From: Pyropia haitanensis
Taxonomy: Eukaryota; Rhodophyta; Bangiophyceae; Bangiales; Bangiaceae
Direction of reading: 5' to 3'
DNA length: 64,000 bases
Assembly (NCBI GenBank): GCA_008729055.1
Contig: SDUX01000007.1
Coordinates: 4,695,409 to 4,759,408, forward strand
Shown in pieces: positions 10,705 to 21,189 of this stretch. Position 1 is the stretch's first letter. Every line of letters begins with the position of its first letter. Made by a program: the position numbers and the translations under genes. The notes beneath the pieces are model-generated. The model was not told the origin of the DNA and searched no databases. It saw only the letters and a list, made by a program, of their open reading frames with translations.

Positions 10705-13700
10705 GGTCGCGTGCGGGCGGGGGGCGGGCGCGGCGCGGGGGGCGGGCGCCGCGTCAGCGGCACGGCGGCGAGACAGAGCAGTCACCTCGGGGTCACCTTG
10801 AGAGGCACGAGAGACGAGTGTTCCCGCCAGAGGTGCAAGTACGCACAGAAAGCGCCTTGTGGAAAGTATCGTGGGCTGTCCTCCATCAATCAAAGCGTCC
10901 AGAACACGGAAATGTTCAAATTTGCACACGAATGTGCACACGAGATCCGAGAATGGACCAAGAAGCGTATATAGCAGGTCATCCGCTCTGCTGCCTCGTC
11001 GTGTGGTGCTGCCGCGTCGGCACCCATTGCCGCCAGGGCCACCGCCAGCTGCTGCTGCTGCTCTGGCCGTTGGGCGCAGCGGTGTTGGCAGCGTCGCGGG
11101 CGGCGGCGGACTGGGTGGCCTCCCTCGTGGCGCCTTCCCCCCTCCAAGCTACGAGGCGGTGGGATGGTCATGGCACGTCGAGCCGTCGAGGCCTGCGGGA
11201 CGGCAGCGCACTCTCGCCGCGGGGGGGCGCGCCAAGCGGGCGGCGAACGCCACCGCGCGTCCAGGCGGCCCGTCCGACAGCGTTGGACGCGTCGGTGGCG
11301 GATGCTGCGCAGGGCGGCGTGGCCACCACCGACGACGAGGTCACGGCCGTCTCCCCCGCCGACCCCATCTCCCCGCGTCTGTGGGACGTTGAAGCCGACG
11401 TGGACGTGGCGGCTGCGGGCGCCCAGCGCGTGGGGCTGGCCGACGGGCGGCCGCCCGGGCGGTCCCGCGCCCACGCTGCTGGGCACGCCGCGGCCACGCC
11501 AGCCGGCGTCACCGTCGTGCCCCGACGGCACACCCCGCGGCGGGCGCCCGCGGCTGCGGTGTGGTGCGGCTTGTGCCCGACCGGGCGGGTGGGGCCGCGT
11601 GCCATTGGCAGCGGCGGTGCGGTGCGGCGGCACGCCAGCGGCAACGTGCGGTGCGGCGGCACGCCGGCGGCAACGCAAGGGAGCCACTGCTGGCGGTCGC
11701 GGCGGCGGTGGTGCGCCGCGTCGGCCGCCGCTGGGCGGTACGGGACGCCGTCCGCGATGGCAGGGCGGCCGCGGAGGTGTGCATTGAATACCCGGGGGGG
11801 GGGGGGGGGCCGGTGGCACTGCTGGTGCTCGTCGCGCCGCTGGGCGGTGCCGGCCGCGGCGGGCGGCGGCGGTGCCGCTCAACGATGGGGAGCGGCGGGT
11901 TTGGCGCCCAACGACGGGGTGCGGCTGCTGTGCCGCCGCTGGCACTGCCCGTGTTGGAGCCGCGCTGCCTGCCGCGGGTCCCCGGGGCGCTCCACGCGTT
12001 GACGTTGCCGATGGCCGCGCCGGCGGCGGGCCAAGGGGGGTGTGCGTGGACACCATGCAGTCACCCGTGTGGGGGAAGTGGGGGGCGCGGCTCGGCGTCG
12101 GCGTTGGTATATGGGCCTCTTTATGATATTTCATGCTTCATGCTACGCAGCCGATGCACTGTTGCTACCCCTAGCTAGACGTCCAGGGTTTCCTCTCCTC
12201 CACCGTCTGGCCTTGTGATAAGCGGCAGCCGACCACCCCGTCGCCTACCTTGGGGACACTAACCGTCCACACACGTAGCACCGTTGCGAGCATCACCCCA
12301 CCCGTCACGCACAGCCACCGACGCCCACACGGGATGCAGTCCTCAGATACGGCACCCGCACGGCCACTGCCACCGCCATTCGGCGACACGCTGCCGCCGT
12401 CACCCAGAGTGGCAGCCTCCCTCACCCAGTGAGAGCGTCTGGCCCACCCTCCCCACTCCCCCCCCCTTTCTCCCCCCTGTGCGGGCGTCGGCGGCGGTGA
12501 CGGCAGCGGCGGAGACAATGACGCGAGTGCCGCGACCTCGGCGAGCACCGCCTCCCCACCGCCGCCGCCGCAGCCACAACGCCCGCTACGGCCGCCCGCC
12601 CTGCCGCCCGGCCAAGCCGCCGCGCCGCGGCGGCAAAACGCGGCGGCTAGCCGCCGTGCCACCGTCCCGCCCAGTCCGCCCCGCCGCGGCGGGCGCGCCG
12701 TGCATTCCGCCCACCCCGCCGCCCGCCCCGTCGACCGACCGCCACGTCCGCGGCGGCGCGGCGCGACAAGCCGCGGCGGGGTCGCCGCCCCCCAGCGCCC
12801 GTCGTCGGCTACGCCCCGGCGTGGCGCGCAGGCGCTCGGCCACCGCCGCGGCGGTGGCGACCCAAACGGGCGCGGCAGGGCGGCGACACGGGGGAAGGAA
12901 TCGGGGCGGGGCGACCACGGCGCTGCCAGCCACCGCCGCGCAGCAGAGGAGAGGGGGGAGACGCGGCGTGCCGGCGGACAGCCGCTGCGGCACGCCATCG
13001 ACGCCAGCCGCGGCGTCGTGGCCGTCGCCCCACCGCCAGGTCGCCGCGGCGCGGGAGCGGACGCGTGGGCGGCGCGGCGGCCGCGCCGCCCGCAGCAACG
13101 GCGGCGGCCGCCACTCGTCCGCAGCGCCAGCTGGAGACGGCCGGCGCGTCGCGCGGCGGCGGCCATCGCCGTCGTGGCTTCATCCCCCCCCCCTCCCCGC
13201 GCCGGCCCACGTGTCGCGGCGCCCACCCCGCGCGCGGCGGCTGCCGTCGTCGGCGGGAGCCCAGTTCTTCATTGCAGCAACGTGGCAAGCGGCAGGCTGG
13301 TGGCGCGCGCGGGGAAGGGGGGGGGGAAGAGGGGGGGGAGGGGGTAGCGGGGCGGGGATGCACGGGTTGCCGCCGTCGCGCGCGGTACGCCCACGCGTCC
13401 CCCCCTGCTTGGTACCGCCGAGGCCCCCTCGGGACCAGCACCTCCAAGGCGGCGCACACCGCAGACGCCAGCCACCTCCCCCGCCGACCAGCAGCGGTAC
13501 CGTTGCGGAGCGCCACGCCGTGCAGGGGCGGCAATGGGCGGCCGCCTTGGCACACCCACCCTCACAAAACAGAAGTGGGCACCACCGGGGGGGGGGAGGG
13601 GAGGGAACGGGATGCCGCCATGGATGGGGCCGCGGCAGACCGCAGGGTCACAACCGCCGCAACGGGGGACTTGTCACCAAGGTGACGGCCACCCCACCGA

Positions 13701-13748
13701 CACGCCTTGCGTCCAACGGTCCAGGGACGGCGCCACGCAGGGCCACAG
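10705..13748. other. Region between the oxidoreductase start and the lipase end
   Basis: The first part (10780-10975) is less GC-rich and is the likely promoter of the minus-strand oxidoreductase. A doubtful plus-strand gene (11164-12178) is listed separately. From 12180 to 13748 several minus-strand frames carry short protein-like stretches (for example 'RWLASAVCAALEVLVPRGP' at about 13430), but none is long or coherent, and they change frame without a consistent cause. I do not call a gene there. Confidence 0.35.
11164..12178 (+). CDS. Doubtful frame-broken gene of unknown function
   Basis: No family recognised. An ATG at 11164 starts 'MVMARRAVEACGTAAHSRRG'. After a run of seven G (about 11220-11226) the protein-like signal moves by one frame to 'TALDASVADAAQGGVATTDD' and 'DPISPRLWDVEADVDVAAAG', an acidic, well-mixed stretch unusual for this GC-rich background. 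A second change of the same direction leads to 'EPLLAVAAAVVRRVGRRWAV' and 'AAEVCIEYPGGG', ending at a TAG at 12176. Each change again corresponds to one missing base, but the second has no long homopolymer to explain it. With two single-base repairs the protein would be 338 aa. It may equally be non-coding. Confidence 0.2.
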
Positions 13749-15344
13749 TTACTGGGCAGCCGCCTCCTCCGCTGGCCAAGTTTCGAAGTCGTAAAAGTTG
13801 ACAAAGGCCTCAAAGTAGCGTCTCAGCGAGTGGTTGCGCGCTACCTGCATCGGAGACAAACAGACCCGACCGGACGACTGTGCAGCAGCGCCCGCGACCA
13901 CCACCTTATCGATCGGGGCGCGGAGTAGAAGCCAATGATGATCAGCAAGAGCTGGGGCGTAAGCCTGGCGGACAGCGTCACCCCCCAAAAAACGTCCCGC
14001 CGTCGGAAAACGGCGCCGTAAGAATGGTCCGGGGGGTAACTGCGGTACCACGTCCCCTTCGGAAACCATACTGGTGTGGGTAGTCAGCGCCTTGAACATC
14101 GCCTGCGTGGCCGCGTCACCTACGCGGGGTGTCCCCATGGTGACCAACACCGAGCGATCTTCCACGGGGGCGCGGATCGTGTCGGTCGAGTCGTCGCCTC
14201 TGGCGATGTGAGCGGCCGCCTTCACCGCGATGGCCCTCGCCTCATGCGAAGCTCGACAGGCAAACGCCGCAGCCAGTAGCGTCGCGATGGCACCACCGAC
14301 GCTGTGGCCCGTCCACACCACCCGTAGTGGCTTGCCCTCAAGACGGTGCCTGTCAACCTTATCAAAAATCGCACCACCTTCCACGAGGTCGGCGGCGATC
14401 CGGGCCCAGCCCGAGTGGATGAGCGCTGTCTCCGGCAGCCCCAAAGCCGGGGGCGGCGGCGCGAGCATCACCTGCATGTTAAGCAGCCAGTCCCGTAGTG
14501 TCGTTGTCGCCTCAACCGCCACCACGAGTGTCACCGCGTCAGCATCGTCATCAATACAACGTAACATAACGGTCGGCGCACTGCTCGCATCCACAACGCC
14601 GTACTCTTCATGGATGAAGAAGAGCCCGGACCCTGCGAGGCGCAAGACGTCACGCACGCTACGCCACTTGTCACCCTTGTAGTGCTCGCACCTTTTCCGC
14701 CATATTGCCGCAATCCCCATGAACGCGTCGTGCACATCACCGCCCAGAGGCGGATGCACAATCGCTGGGTCGAATCGTTGGCTGTGGAAGGGGTGGTGCC
14801 AATACAAAGCCTCCACCACAAATCCTGCCTCCTCATCCACCGCCTCATGCACCCCCGGCCCGTCTTTAACGGCGCGCTGCTCGGCAGAAATAGAAAGGCC
14901 AACGTTATAAGCCATCAGCTCGTGCTCTGCGTCAGCGTCGGTCAGCTCGCCCTCGTTGCAACGCTGCTCTAACTCCTTGACAAAGGCAGTCTCGAGGGCG
15001 TTGGCCGCTTCCTCTTTAACGTTCTCGGTCGCGGCCGCAACCTCAGCATCCTTGTGTACCTCACCCGGCTTCTGCTTCACCGACTCCTCCTCCACCTGGC
15101 GCTTGGCTGCTGAAAACTCCGCCACGTGCGAGAGCAAACGAAGCGCAAGGTCTCGCTGGGCACGATGAACGAGGTCGTCAAACACCTTTTCTCGGAGGCG
15201 ACCCGCATCATCAGCCACATCCATAGCGGCGCCGTCCACGGTGCGACCGCCGCCAAGGCCCCGCCGCCGTGTTGCCAAGAGCTCCGCACGTGCCACCCAC
15301 CACACGTCCGAGGGGGAGAACGTTGCTGAATCAGGGAGAGCCAA
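13749..15344 (-). CDS. Lipase class 3 family (fungal-type triacylglycerol lipase-like)
   Basis: Single exon, 531 aa, alpha/beta-hydrolase that should cleave acyl esters of glycerolipids. The nucleophile elbow is 'VWTGHSVGGAIATLLAAAFA', with Ser at about residue 348. It is followed by the family's 'VTMGTPRVGDAA' strand, by 'SEGDVVPQLPPGPF', where Asp 431 matches the catalytic acid of the usual 'D.VP.LPP' motif, and by 'RNHSLRRYFEAF' with the catalytic His near residue 505. The N-terminal 250 residues are a charged helical region without a known domain, including a Lys/Glu-rich stretch (residues 80-150) that may form a coiled coil. The middle carries 'FMGIAAIWRKRCEHY', the lid-proximal region. 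No clear signal or transit peptide is present, so cytosolic or membrane-peripheral. Poorer in Ala and Gly than its surroundings, which supports real coding. Confidence 0.9.
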   Translation of the reverse strand: MALPDSATFSPSDVWWVARAELLATRRRGLGGGRTVDGAAMDVADDAGRLREKVFDDLVHRAQRDLALRLLSHVAEFSAAKRQVEEESVKQKPGEVHKDAEVAAATENVKEEAANALETAFVKELEQRCNEGELTDADAEHELMAYNVGLSISAEQRAVKDGPGVHEAVDEEAGFVVEALYWHHPFHSQRFDPAIVHPPLGGDVHDAFMGIAAIWRKRCEHYKGDKWRSVRDVLRLAGSGLFFIHEEYGVVDASSAPTVMLRCIDDDADAVTLVVAVEATTTLRDWLLNMQVMLAPPPPALGLPETALIHSGWARIAADLVEGGAIFDKVDRHRLEGKPLRVVWTGHSVGGAIATLLAAAFACRASHEARAIAVKAAAHIARGDDSTDTIRAPVEDRSVLVTMGTPRVGDAATQAMFKALTTHTSMVSEGDVVPQLPPGPFLRRRFPTAGRFLGGDAVRQAYAPALADHHWLLLRAPIDKVVVAGAAAQSSGRVCLSPMQVARNHSLRRYFEAFVNFYDFETWPAEEAAAQ

Positions 15345-17294
15345 GTGCTCGAGCGCCAGGGGGGGGGGCGGGGGTGATCAGCGAGGGCGGGCGCTCCTCC
15401 CGCCAAAGGCTGCGTGACAGCGGCCGGCGGCGTTGACGGCGTCGGAAGGTGTGGGGACGGGCCCAGACTCGGGCGGCTGCGGCTGGGTGTCCAGCCCGCA
15501 GCCCGCCGTCCAGCTGGAGACGCGCGCGCAACAAGGCTCGGCGCCAGCGCACCAAAGCAGTGGCGAAACGTCAAAGGAAGATTGACCAATAAGATGCCTT
15601 CAATGGTCGGTTCTCATGGTGTTGTTCCGAGAGCATGCCTTCAAAGGTGTGTTCTGAGGCGGTTGTTCGGCCAGGAGAGGACCTGGTGCGGGCCCGGAGG
15701 TGTGCATTGTTGCTCAACGGCTGCTATCGTGCGCTGTCCAACTAGAGCACGACGACAGGCGGTGGCTGTCCAACCCCCGCTGCCCACCGAGACTTCCTCG
15801 CCCGCCGGCAGGTGACACGGCGACGGCGCCGCCGGCGGCGGGGCGGGGATGAGCGTCAAGAGGGCGGACAGCGGCCAGCGCGGCGGCCGCAGCGGCGGTC
15901 GTAGCGCCACCCGCCGCGGCCTCTAGAGGCGACCGTTCCGTCGGTGGGGCCGGCAATAGCGGCGGCGGCGGCCACGTCAGGTGCGCGCCGCTGCCGTGGC
16001 GGCGGCCAGCGCGTGCCGCAGCGCGCTGACGCGGGTGGTGGCGGCGGGGCAAAAGCGCGCGGGGCCGCCCGCGACGGCGACCGCCGCGGCCGGCGGCGGC
16101 GTGACAGCACCGTCCGCGATCAGCACTGGAGGCAGCAGGAGGGCAGCCACAACCACGGTGGCCTCCGCCCAACCCCGCCCCGCCACCCCAACGGCCACTC
16201 CCACCGTGGCCGCGGGCGCCACCGCCGGCTGCGCCCCTCACCGCGGCGAGCCGCAGCCCACCCCCCGCCCCATGCCGGCGCCCCCACCGTCGCCAGGCGG
16301 AGGGTCATCTCCGTGACGGCACGACGCCGCGTCCACGTCGAGAGCCACCCGCCCGCCCGCCGTCGCGCCCGTGACAATGTCGATGCGAGCCGGCCGCGGC
16401 AAGCCATCGCCACTCCACAGCAACCGCACCAGCCCGGGGGAGCGCGGCCTACCGCCGCCGCCGTCACCCACTGCGTGGCCACATCGAGCAGCGGCGCGTC
16501 GCCGCTGCCGCCAGCCGCCGTCGCCACCGCCGCACGGGCGGCCGCGCCCCAAACCGCGCGCACCGCCGCGGACCGGGCGCCGTCGGCGACGGCCGCGGGC
16601 GCCCCCCCCCTCTGGCCCTGCCAGCGACGCCGCCGACGTTGCCGCCCGCACCGCCACCAGGTGCGCCTCGACTCGCCACGCCCGCACCGCCACAACGTCG
16701 TGGACCGACCCGTCGCCGCGGTCGGCGGCGGCAGCCACCACCGTCGTCGCCGCGCCCGCCCCTCTCGCCACACCCGTCGCCGCGGCGGCGGCGGCGGCGG
16801 CGTTACCGCCACCGGCAGCGACGGCGCGTCGACGACCGCGCGGGCACCCCCGACGGTGGCCGCGTCCGACAGGTCGGCGGCGGGGGGCGGCGGCACCGCG
16901 GCGGCGGCAGCGGCCGAGGCGGCCGCGTCGGCCGGCGCGCCGCCCGCGGCGGCAGCGTCCACCGCCAGCTGCGCGAGCGCGCTGACACGCGCCGAGGCCG
17001 CGATGGCGCGGCCGCCGGCCGCCGCCGCCGGCCGCCGCCGCCGCCGCCGGCCGCCGCACCGCCACCACCGCCGCGGCAGCGGCCGGCCCGCCCGGCGTCT
17101 CGGTCGCGTCAAGAGTGGCGGCGACCTGCGGGACGCCCAGCTCGCGGCGGCCCACCGGCGTGCCGGGGCCGCCGACAAGCGCGGCGGCGAGCGCCAAGGA
17201 CGCCACCACCGCCGCCGCCCGGTCAGCAGAGATGGCGCCGCTGCCACCACCATCACCGCCACCGCCGCCGCCCCCGCCGCCCCCGCCGCCACCC

Positions 17295-17337
<43 letters not shown>

Positions 17338-19020
17338 TGCCACCGCCGCCGCCGCCATGGGCCGCCTCCGCGTCAGCGACGGCGGCGGCGCAGACGGCGG
17401 GCCGCCACGCGGCGCGCAGCCAACGGCGGCGCGTCGACGCGGGCACGCCTCCCTCCCTTGCCGACGCGCGACCGCCCACCCCCCCCCCCCCCCCCCCCCC
17501 CCCCCCCACCCACCGCGACGTGCGGGTGACCGCCGCCGCCGCCGCCGCCACGGCGGCCGGCCCGGACGCGGCCGTGACCGCCGCCGCCCGCGCGCGGGTC
17601 GACCGCCCGCCCCGCGACGCGGCGGGCGACCGCAGCGCGCCGAGCGCCGCCGCCGCCGCCGGCGGCGGGCGCACGGCGGCGGCGCAGCCGCGCAGCCGCG
17701 GTGCGTGGTCGCCTCGCGGCAGCGACGCGGCGGCGGGGATGCGGCGGCCAGCGCCGGGACAGAGAGCGCCCGTGCGCGCACCGCCGCCGCCGCCGTCGGC
17801 GTGACGCTCGCCCGCGGGGTGCGCGCCGCGGCGCGCGCCGCCAGCACCGCCGCGGTGGCGGTGCGGAGCTCGGCCGGTGGGGGCGCCTCGGCGGCGGCGG
17901 CGGCGGGGGGCACCTTGTCCGGTCCCTGCCCTACCCCCCAGTCCGCATCCGCTGAAGCCGATCGCCGCGCGCCAAACCAAGGAAATGCCGTGTCGGTACA
18001 TAGCAAGCGCATAGCACATGTCGAGGATGACCGGGCGGTCACTTGCATCGTCCGCAGACCTCGTATGAGACCTGCTTCCTTACGAAGCACAGCTGCCAGT
18101 CCCACTTTTTTTAAGTACATCGATTTGTGTGGGGGATCAAGTCGATGGTCGGCTTTTCACCTGTTGACGCCGCGGCGGCGACGACCGTAGCCTACGTCTG
18201 CACCCTGCCTCTCATCATCGTTCCTTCACGACGCCTCGTTCCGGTGCGAGCCGGACTGTGTGTCGGTCGCCCTCGACCGCTGTGCCGGTCGCTCTGTGCA
18301 CTCCGTACGTCTGACGCACTGACCTGGCTGTGCATTGGCTTTGGCATACGAGTACGTGTTGCTGCTCTGGATCTCGTTGTATCTGTTGGTGTGTGCTGGC
18401 GCTGATGATCCACGGTCTGCGACCGTGAAGTTACACCCGTACGCCCCTCGGGGAGGATGATGTTTGTAACGCCTCCTTCGCTTACTGAGCCTTTTCCGCA
18501 CGCCCTGTTGGTTGTATTCTCGTGCGCTGAGTGTATCCACAGCATGGGTTTCTGACGGCTGCTGCGCGGTTGTGGCGGTCAACAACTTGCTGGGGCTCTC
18601 GTTTCTGGCTGACTGTTCCCCCTTTTGCAAACGACTGCAAACGTGGCTGTACACCCGCTCCTCCGGACACGTCCTCTCTGTACAGCTGAGCGCCATGGGT
18701 ATGACCTTTGTACGGAACTACGAGTGTGTACGCATAACAGAAATGTCGAGTTTGCAACGATCTTGACATCTTCGCATCTGCGGAAGAGGAAGCCCAGACA
18801 CCAGTCACAGTGGCGAGTGGTGAGGGCAGGTGGTATGCTCATGCTGCCCTCATTCATGCCGGCGCGCCTCGGGACGTCCATTCAACAACTCGTTTCGCCC
18901 ACTTGGGTATGTTCAACAGATCGCTCCTTCTCTCCCCAACCCCGCCTCCGCTCCCGCCCCACTTGACACCATCAACCAGTGCATGGCACAACACAAGCCT
19001 CACCGCTGCCGGTCAAGCGC
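15345..19020. other. Low-complexity Ala/Arg/Gly/Pro region, open on both strands
   Basis: Frames of over 1.7 kb are open on both strands between 15.9 and 18.2 kb, but their translations are almost pure Ala, Arg, Gly and Pro with GCC/CCG repeats (for example 17264-17345). Protein-like segments on the minus strand ('RIDIVTGATAGGRVALDVDA' near 16380, 'GVPQVAATLDATETPGG' near 17100) alternate between two frames in a way single-base errors of one direction cannot explain. From 18.1 to 19.0 kb the DNA is more balanced and contains no recognisable gene; it should hold the 3' end of the Kelch-Hint gene. Confidence 0.4.
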
Positions 19021-21189
19021 TCAAAGCGACACGCCATCGGCCGGCACGAGCCCCCCCCATCCGAGCGCAACCGACCGCCCCGTGGACGTTGCCCACGCGG
19101 TGGCACGCCACACGCCGCGCGCCACGGCGGCAGCCCCCCCCAGCAGGTCCCCCCGCACGCCCGCCGCCGCCGCGGCACGCGCAGCCGCCACCGCAGCCCG
19201 CGCCAGCGGCAGCGGCAGCGCGTCGGTCCACTCTGTGACGGCGACGCCGCCGACGACCAGCTCCCCAGCGGACACGTGGGGGTGGTAGAGGCCCACGCCG
19301 GGCATGCCCGCTGTCACGCGCGTCACCGTTACGGCGGTGGCTGCCGACCCAGCAGACGCGCCGGTCAGGCGGTCGCCCGCGGTCAGGGACCGCGCTGGCA
19401 CCAGTCGGCCCGTGGCGCCCACCCGCACCAGGTGGCCCGCCGAGAGCAGTAGCGGCGAGCCGGCGCCGCTGTGATAAACCCCCACAAAAGGGTGAACGCC
19501 AACGGCGGAGCGGTGGCTCCACCCCGTCACCGTGGCGGCGGCGGTGGCGCCATCGGGCAGCACCACCGTCACGGCATCACCGGTGGAGAGGGTCGCCAGC
19601 GACACCACGCCGCCGGGCGTGAGCACCGACGCCGACGCAGGGAAGCAGGCCGGCTCATCCGACGTTGCCGGCGTCTCTGACGGGGACGCCGCCGCTGGAG
19701 TCGGCGCGGACGGACCCGCCACAGCCGGCGGGGGCGTCACCGTCACTGTCGGCGTGGCCGCGGGCGTCGCGGCGACAGGGGACGCCGCCGGTGACGGCGG
19801 AACCGCAGGGGAGGTGCTGTTGCCGGGCACGACCGACCCGCCACCCGGCCCCTTCGCGGCAGCACAGCCCCCTGGAACGTCGGGGCCAAGCGAAAGGACT
19901 TCGGTGCTATCGCGGGCGTTGCCCGCCCCAATCTTGCCAGACCCGGCCGTCACGTACACGGCGCCGCCGCACGAGGCGGCGCCGACGCCATGGCGGGCCT
20001 CGGCCAGGTCTGGGTACTTGACCCACCGGCCGGTGGCCACGTTGAGCAGATCCGTTGTCGCAAACGCCTTGCCGTGCCCTTCGCCGCCGGCCAGCACCAG
20101 TGCCGTACCGACAATGGCGGTAGCCGAAGCCGCCCGTGGGGTGGGCAGGTCCGGCACCATGTGCTCAGCAGCAGACAGCCACGTCATGTTCTTAAGATCC
20201 AGCACCTGTAAACAGAAGAGAGGGGGACAGAAAAGGGCAGGGTGCGCAGCAAGCCGGTTCAAAACAGTGAAAGAAGGGCAGACGGTCGCAAACACGTGCT
20301 GTTGCGTGAGACACAGACACACACACTCGCGTACGGAAACGAGACAAAAGCATCCCCCTGGGCACCAGTGTCGACCTTCTGACAAGCACCTCCACCTCCA
20401 CACACGGGCCTTTGCATTATCCTCCACGCTCTGCCACTCCCCCCCCGTCCGCCACCACAAGAGCCCATCCGTGCCCCCCCAAAAACGTACGTCCACCTGT
20501 TTGATGGTGAGGTTCAAAAAGGAAGGGTAAGGCGCCCCCGAGTCGCGCCCCCCCGCGGCAACGAGTCGCCCGAGCACGACGCCGACGCCAAAGTGGTCGC
20601 GCGGGTTGGGGATATCCGCCAGCTCCGCCCACTTCTTCGTCACCGGGTCGTACGAGTCGACCCACGGGACGACCTTGGAGTTCTCCGCGTGGCCGCCCAC
20701 ATTGCCGCTGACCAGGAAGAGCTTGCCGCCAGCCCACGCGGCGCCGCCCCCCCCCCGCGGGCGCGGGATGAGGGGCCCCTTTGTCCACTTGTCCGTCGCC
20801 GCACAGTAAATGTAAATGTTGGGCACCTCCGACTCGGTCGGGTACGGCCCCGTGAACGCGCCCGCCGCCCACAGGCACCCGTCGGGCCCCGTCGTGGCCT
20901 GGAAGTGGTGCAGCGGCAGCGGCGGCGCCGCGCCCGCCACCCACGCCTTGGTCTCTAGGTCCAGCACGCCCACGGGCGTCAGCGCGCGGCCGCCAACGAG
21001 ACAAAACTTGCCCTCCCCGCACCGCGCAAACGCTGTCTCCTGACGCGGCGGCAGCGTCCCGGTCGTCGGCACCGTCTTCCACGTCAGCGTCGAGGGCGCG
21101 CCGGGCTGCGCGCCCGCGGGCGACAGCACCGCCGCCGCGGCAGCCGTCAGGGTGGCGGCCGCCGCCGCCGTCAGCATGCGGCGCGGCAT
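19021..21189 (-). CDS. Secreted Kelch-repeat protein with C-terminal hedgehog-type Hint domain, two exons
   Basis: About 627 aa. The ATG at 21189 has an ideal context (gccaccATG) and opens a signal peptide (MPRRMLTAAAAATLTAAAAA, cleavage near AGA-QP). Residues 35-400 are a Kelch/galactose-oxidase-like propeller: 'FCLVGGRALTPVGVLDLETK', 'WVDSYDPVTKKWAELADIPN', 'LVAAGGRDSGAPY', 'VLAGGEGHGKAFATTDLLNV', 'HGVGAASCGGAVYVTAG'. A 285-bp intron (20490-20206, GTACGT...TACAG) separates 'TIKQVD' from 'VLDLKNMTW'; it is in frame and would otherwise be read through. A Pro/Thr/Ala linker follows, then from Cys 420 a Hint domain: 'CFPASASVLTPGGVVSLATL', 'LLLSAGHLVRV' (His 491, equivalent of the TxxH motif with Ser for Thr), and 'GLYHPHVSAGELVVGGVAV', the usual last strands. 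In hedgehog proteins this domain cleaves itself from the N-terminal part through the Cys. About 65 Ala-rich residues follow. Self-processing here is inferred, not shown. Confidence 0.85.
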   Translation of the reverse strand: MPRRMLTAAAAATLTAAAAAVLSPAGAQPGAPSTLTWKTVPTTGTLPPRQETAFARCGEGKFCLVGGRALTPVGVLDLETKAWVAGAAPPLPLHHFQATTGPDGCLWAAGAFTGPYPTESEVPNIYIYCAATDKWTKGPLIPRPRGGGGAAWAGGKLFLVSGNVGGHAENSKVVPWVDSYDPVTKKWAELADIPNPRDHFGVGVVLGRLVAAGGRDSGAPYPSFLNLTIKQVDVRFWGGTDGLLWWRTGGEWQSVEDNAKARVWRWRCLSEGRHWCPGGCFCLVSVRECVCLCLTQQHVFATVCPSFTVLNRLAAHPALFCPPLFCLQVLDLKNMTWLSAAEHMVPDLPTPRAASATAIVGTALVLAGGEGHGKAFATTDLLNVATGRWVKYPDLAEARHGVGAASCGGAVYVTAGSGKIGAGNARDSTEVLSLGPDVPGGCAAAKGPGGGSVVPGNSTSPAVPPSPAASPVAATPAATPTVTVTPPPAVAGPSAPTPAAASPSETPATSDEPACFPASASVLTPGGVVSLATLSTGDAVTVVLPDGATAAATVTGWSHRSAVGVHPFVGVYHSGAGSPLLLSAGHLVRVGATGRLVPARSLTAGDRLTGASAGSAATAVTVTRVTAGMPGVGLYHPHVSAGELVVGGVAVTEWTDALPLPLARAAVAAARAAAAAGVRGDLLGGAAAVARGVWRATAWATSTGRSVALGWGGLVPADGVSL
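20206..20490 (-). other. Intron of the Kelch-Hint gene (frame-preserving)
   Basis: The donor GTACGT follows AAA CAG GTG GAC. The acceptor is TTTACAG before GTG CTG GAT CTT. The 285-bp intron has no stop in frame, so an ORF-only prediction wrongly includes about 95 residues with a Cys- and Val-rich character. It contains a pyrimidine-rich tract on the coding strand before the acceptor, and splicing restores two continuous Kelch blades. Confidence 0.85.

Noticed and set aside
15944..18190. Open frames of about 2 kb on both strands
   Set aside because: Both are Ala/Arg/Gly/Pro repeats from GCC/CCG runs. Protein-like bits alternate between two minus frames in both directions, which single-sign indels cannot explain.
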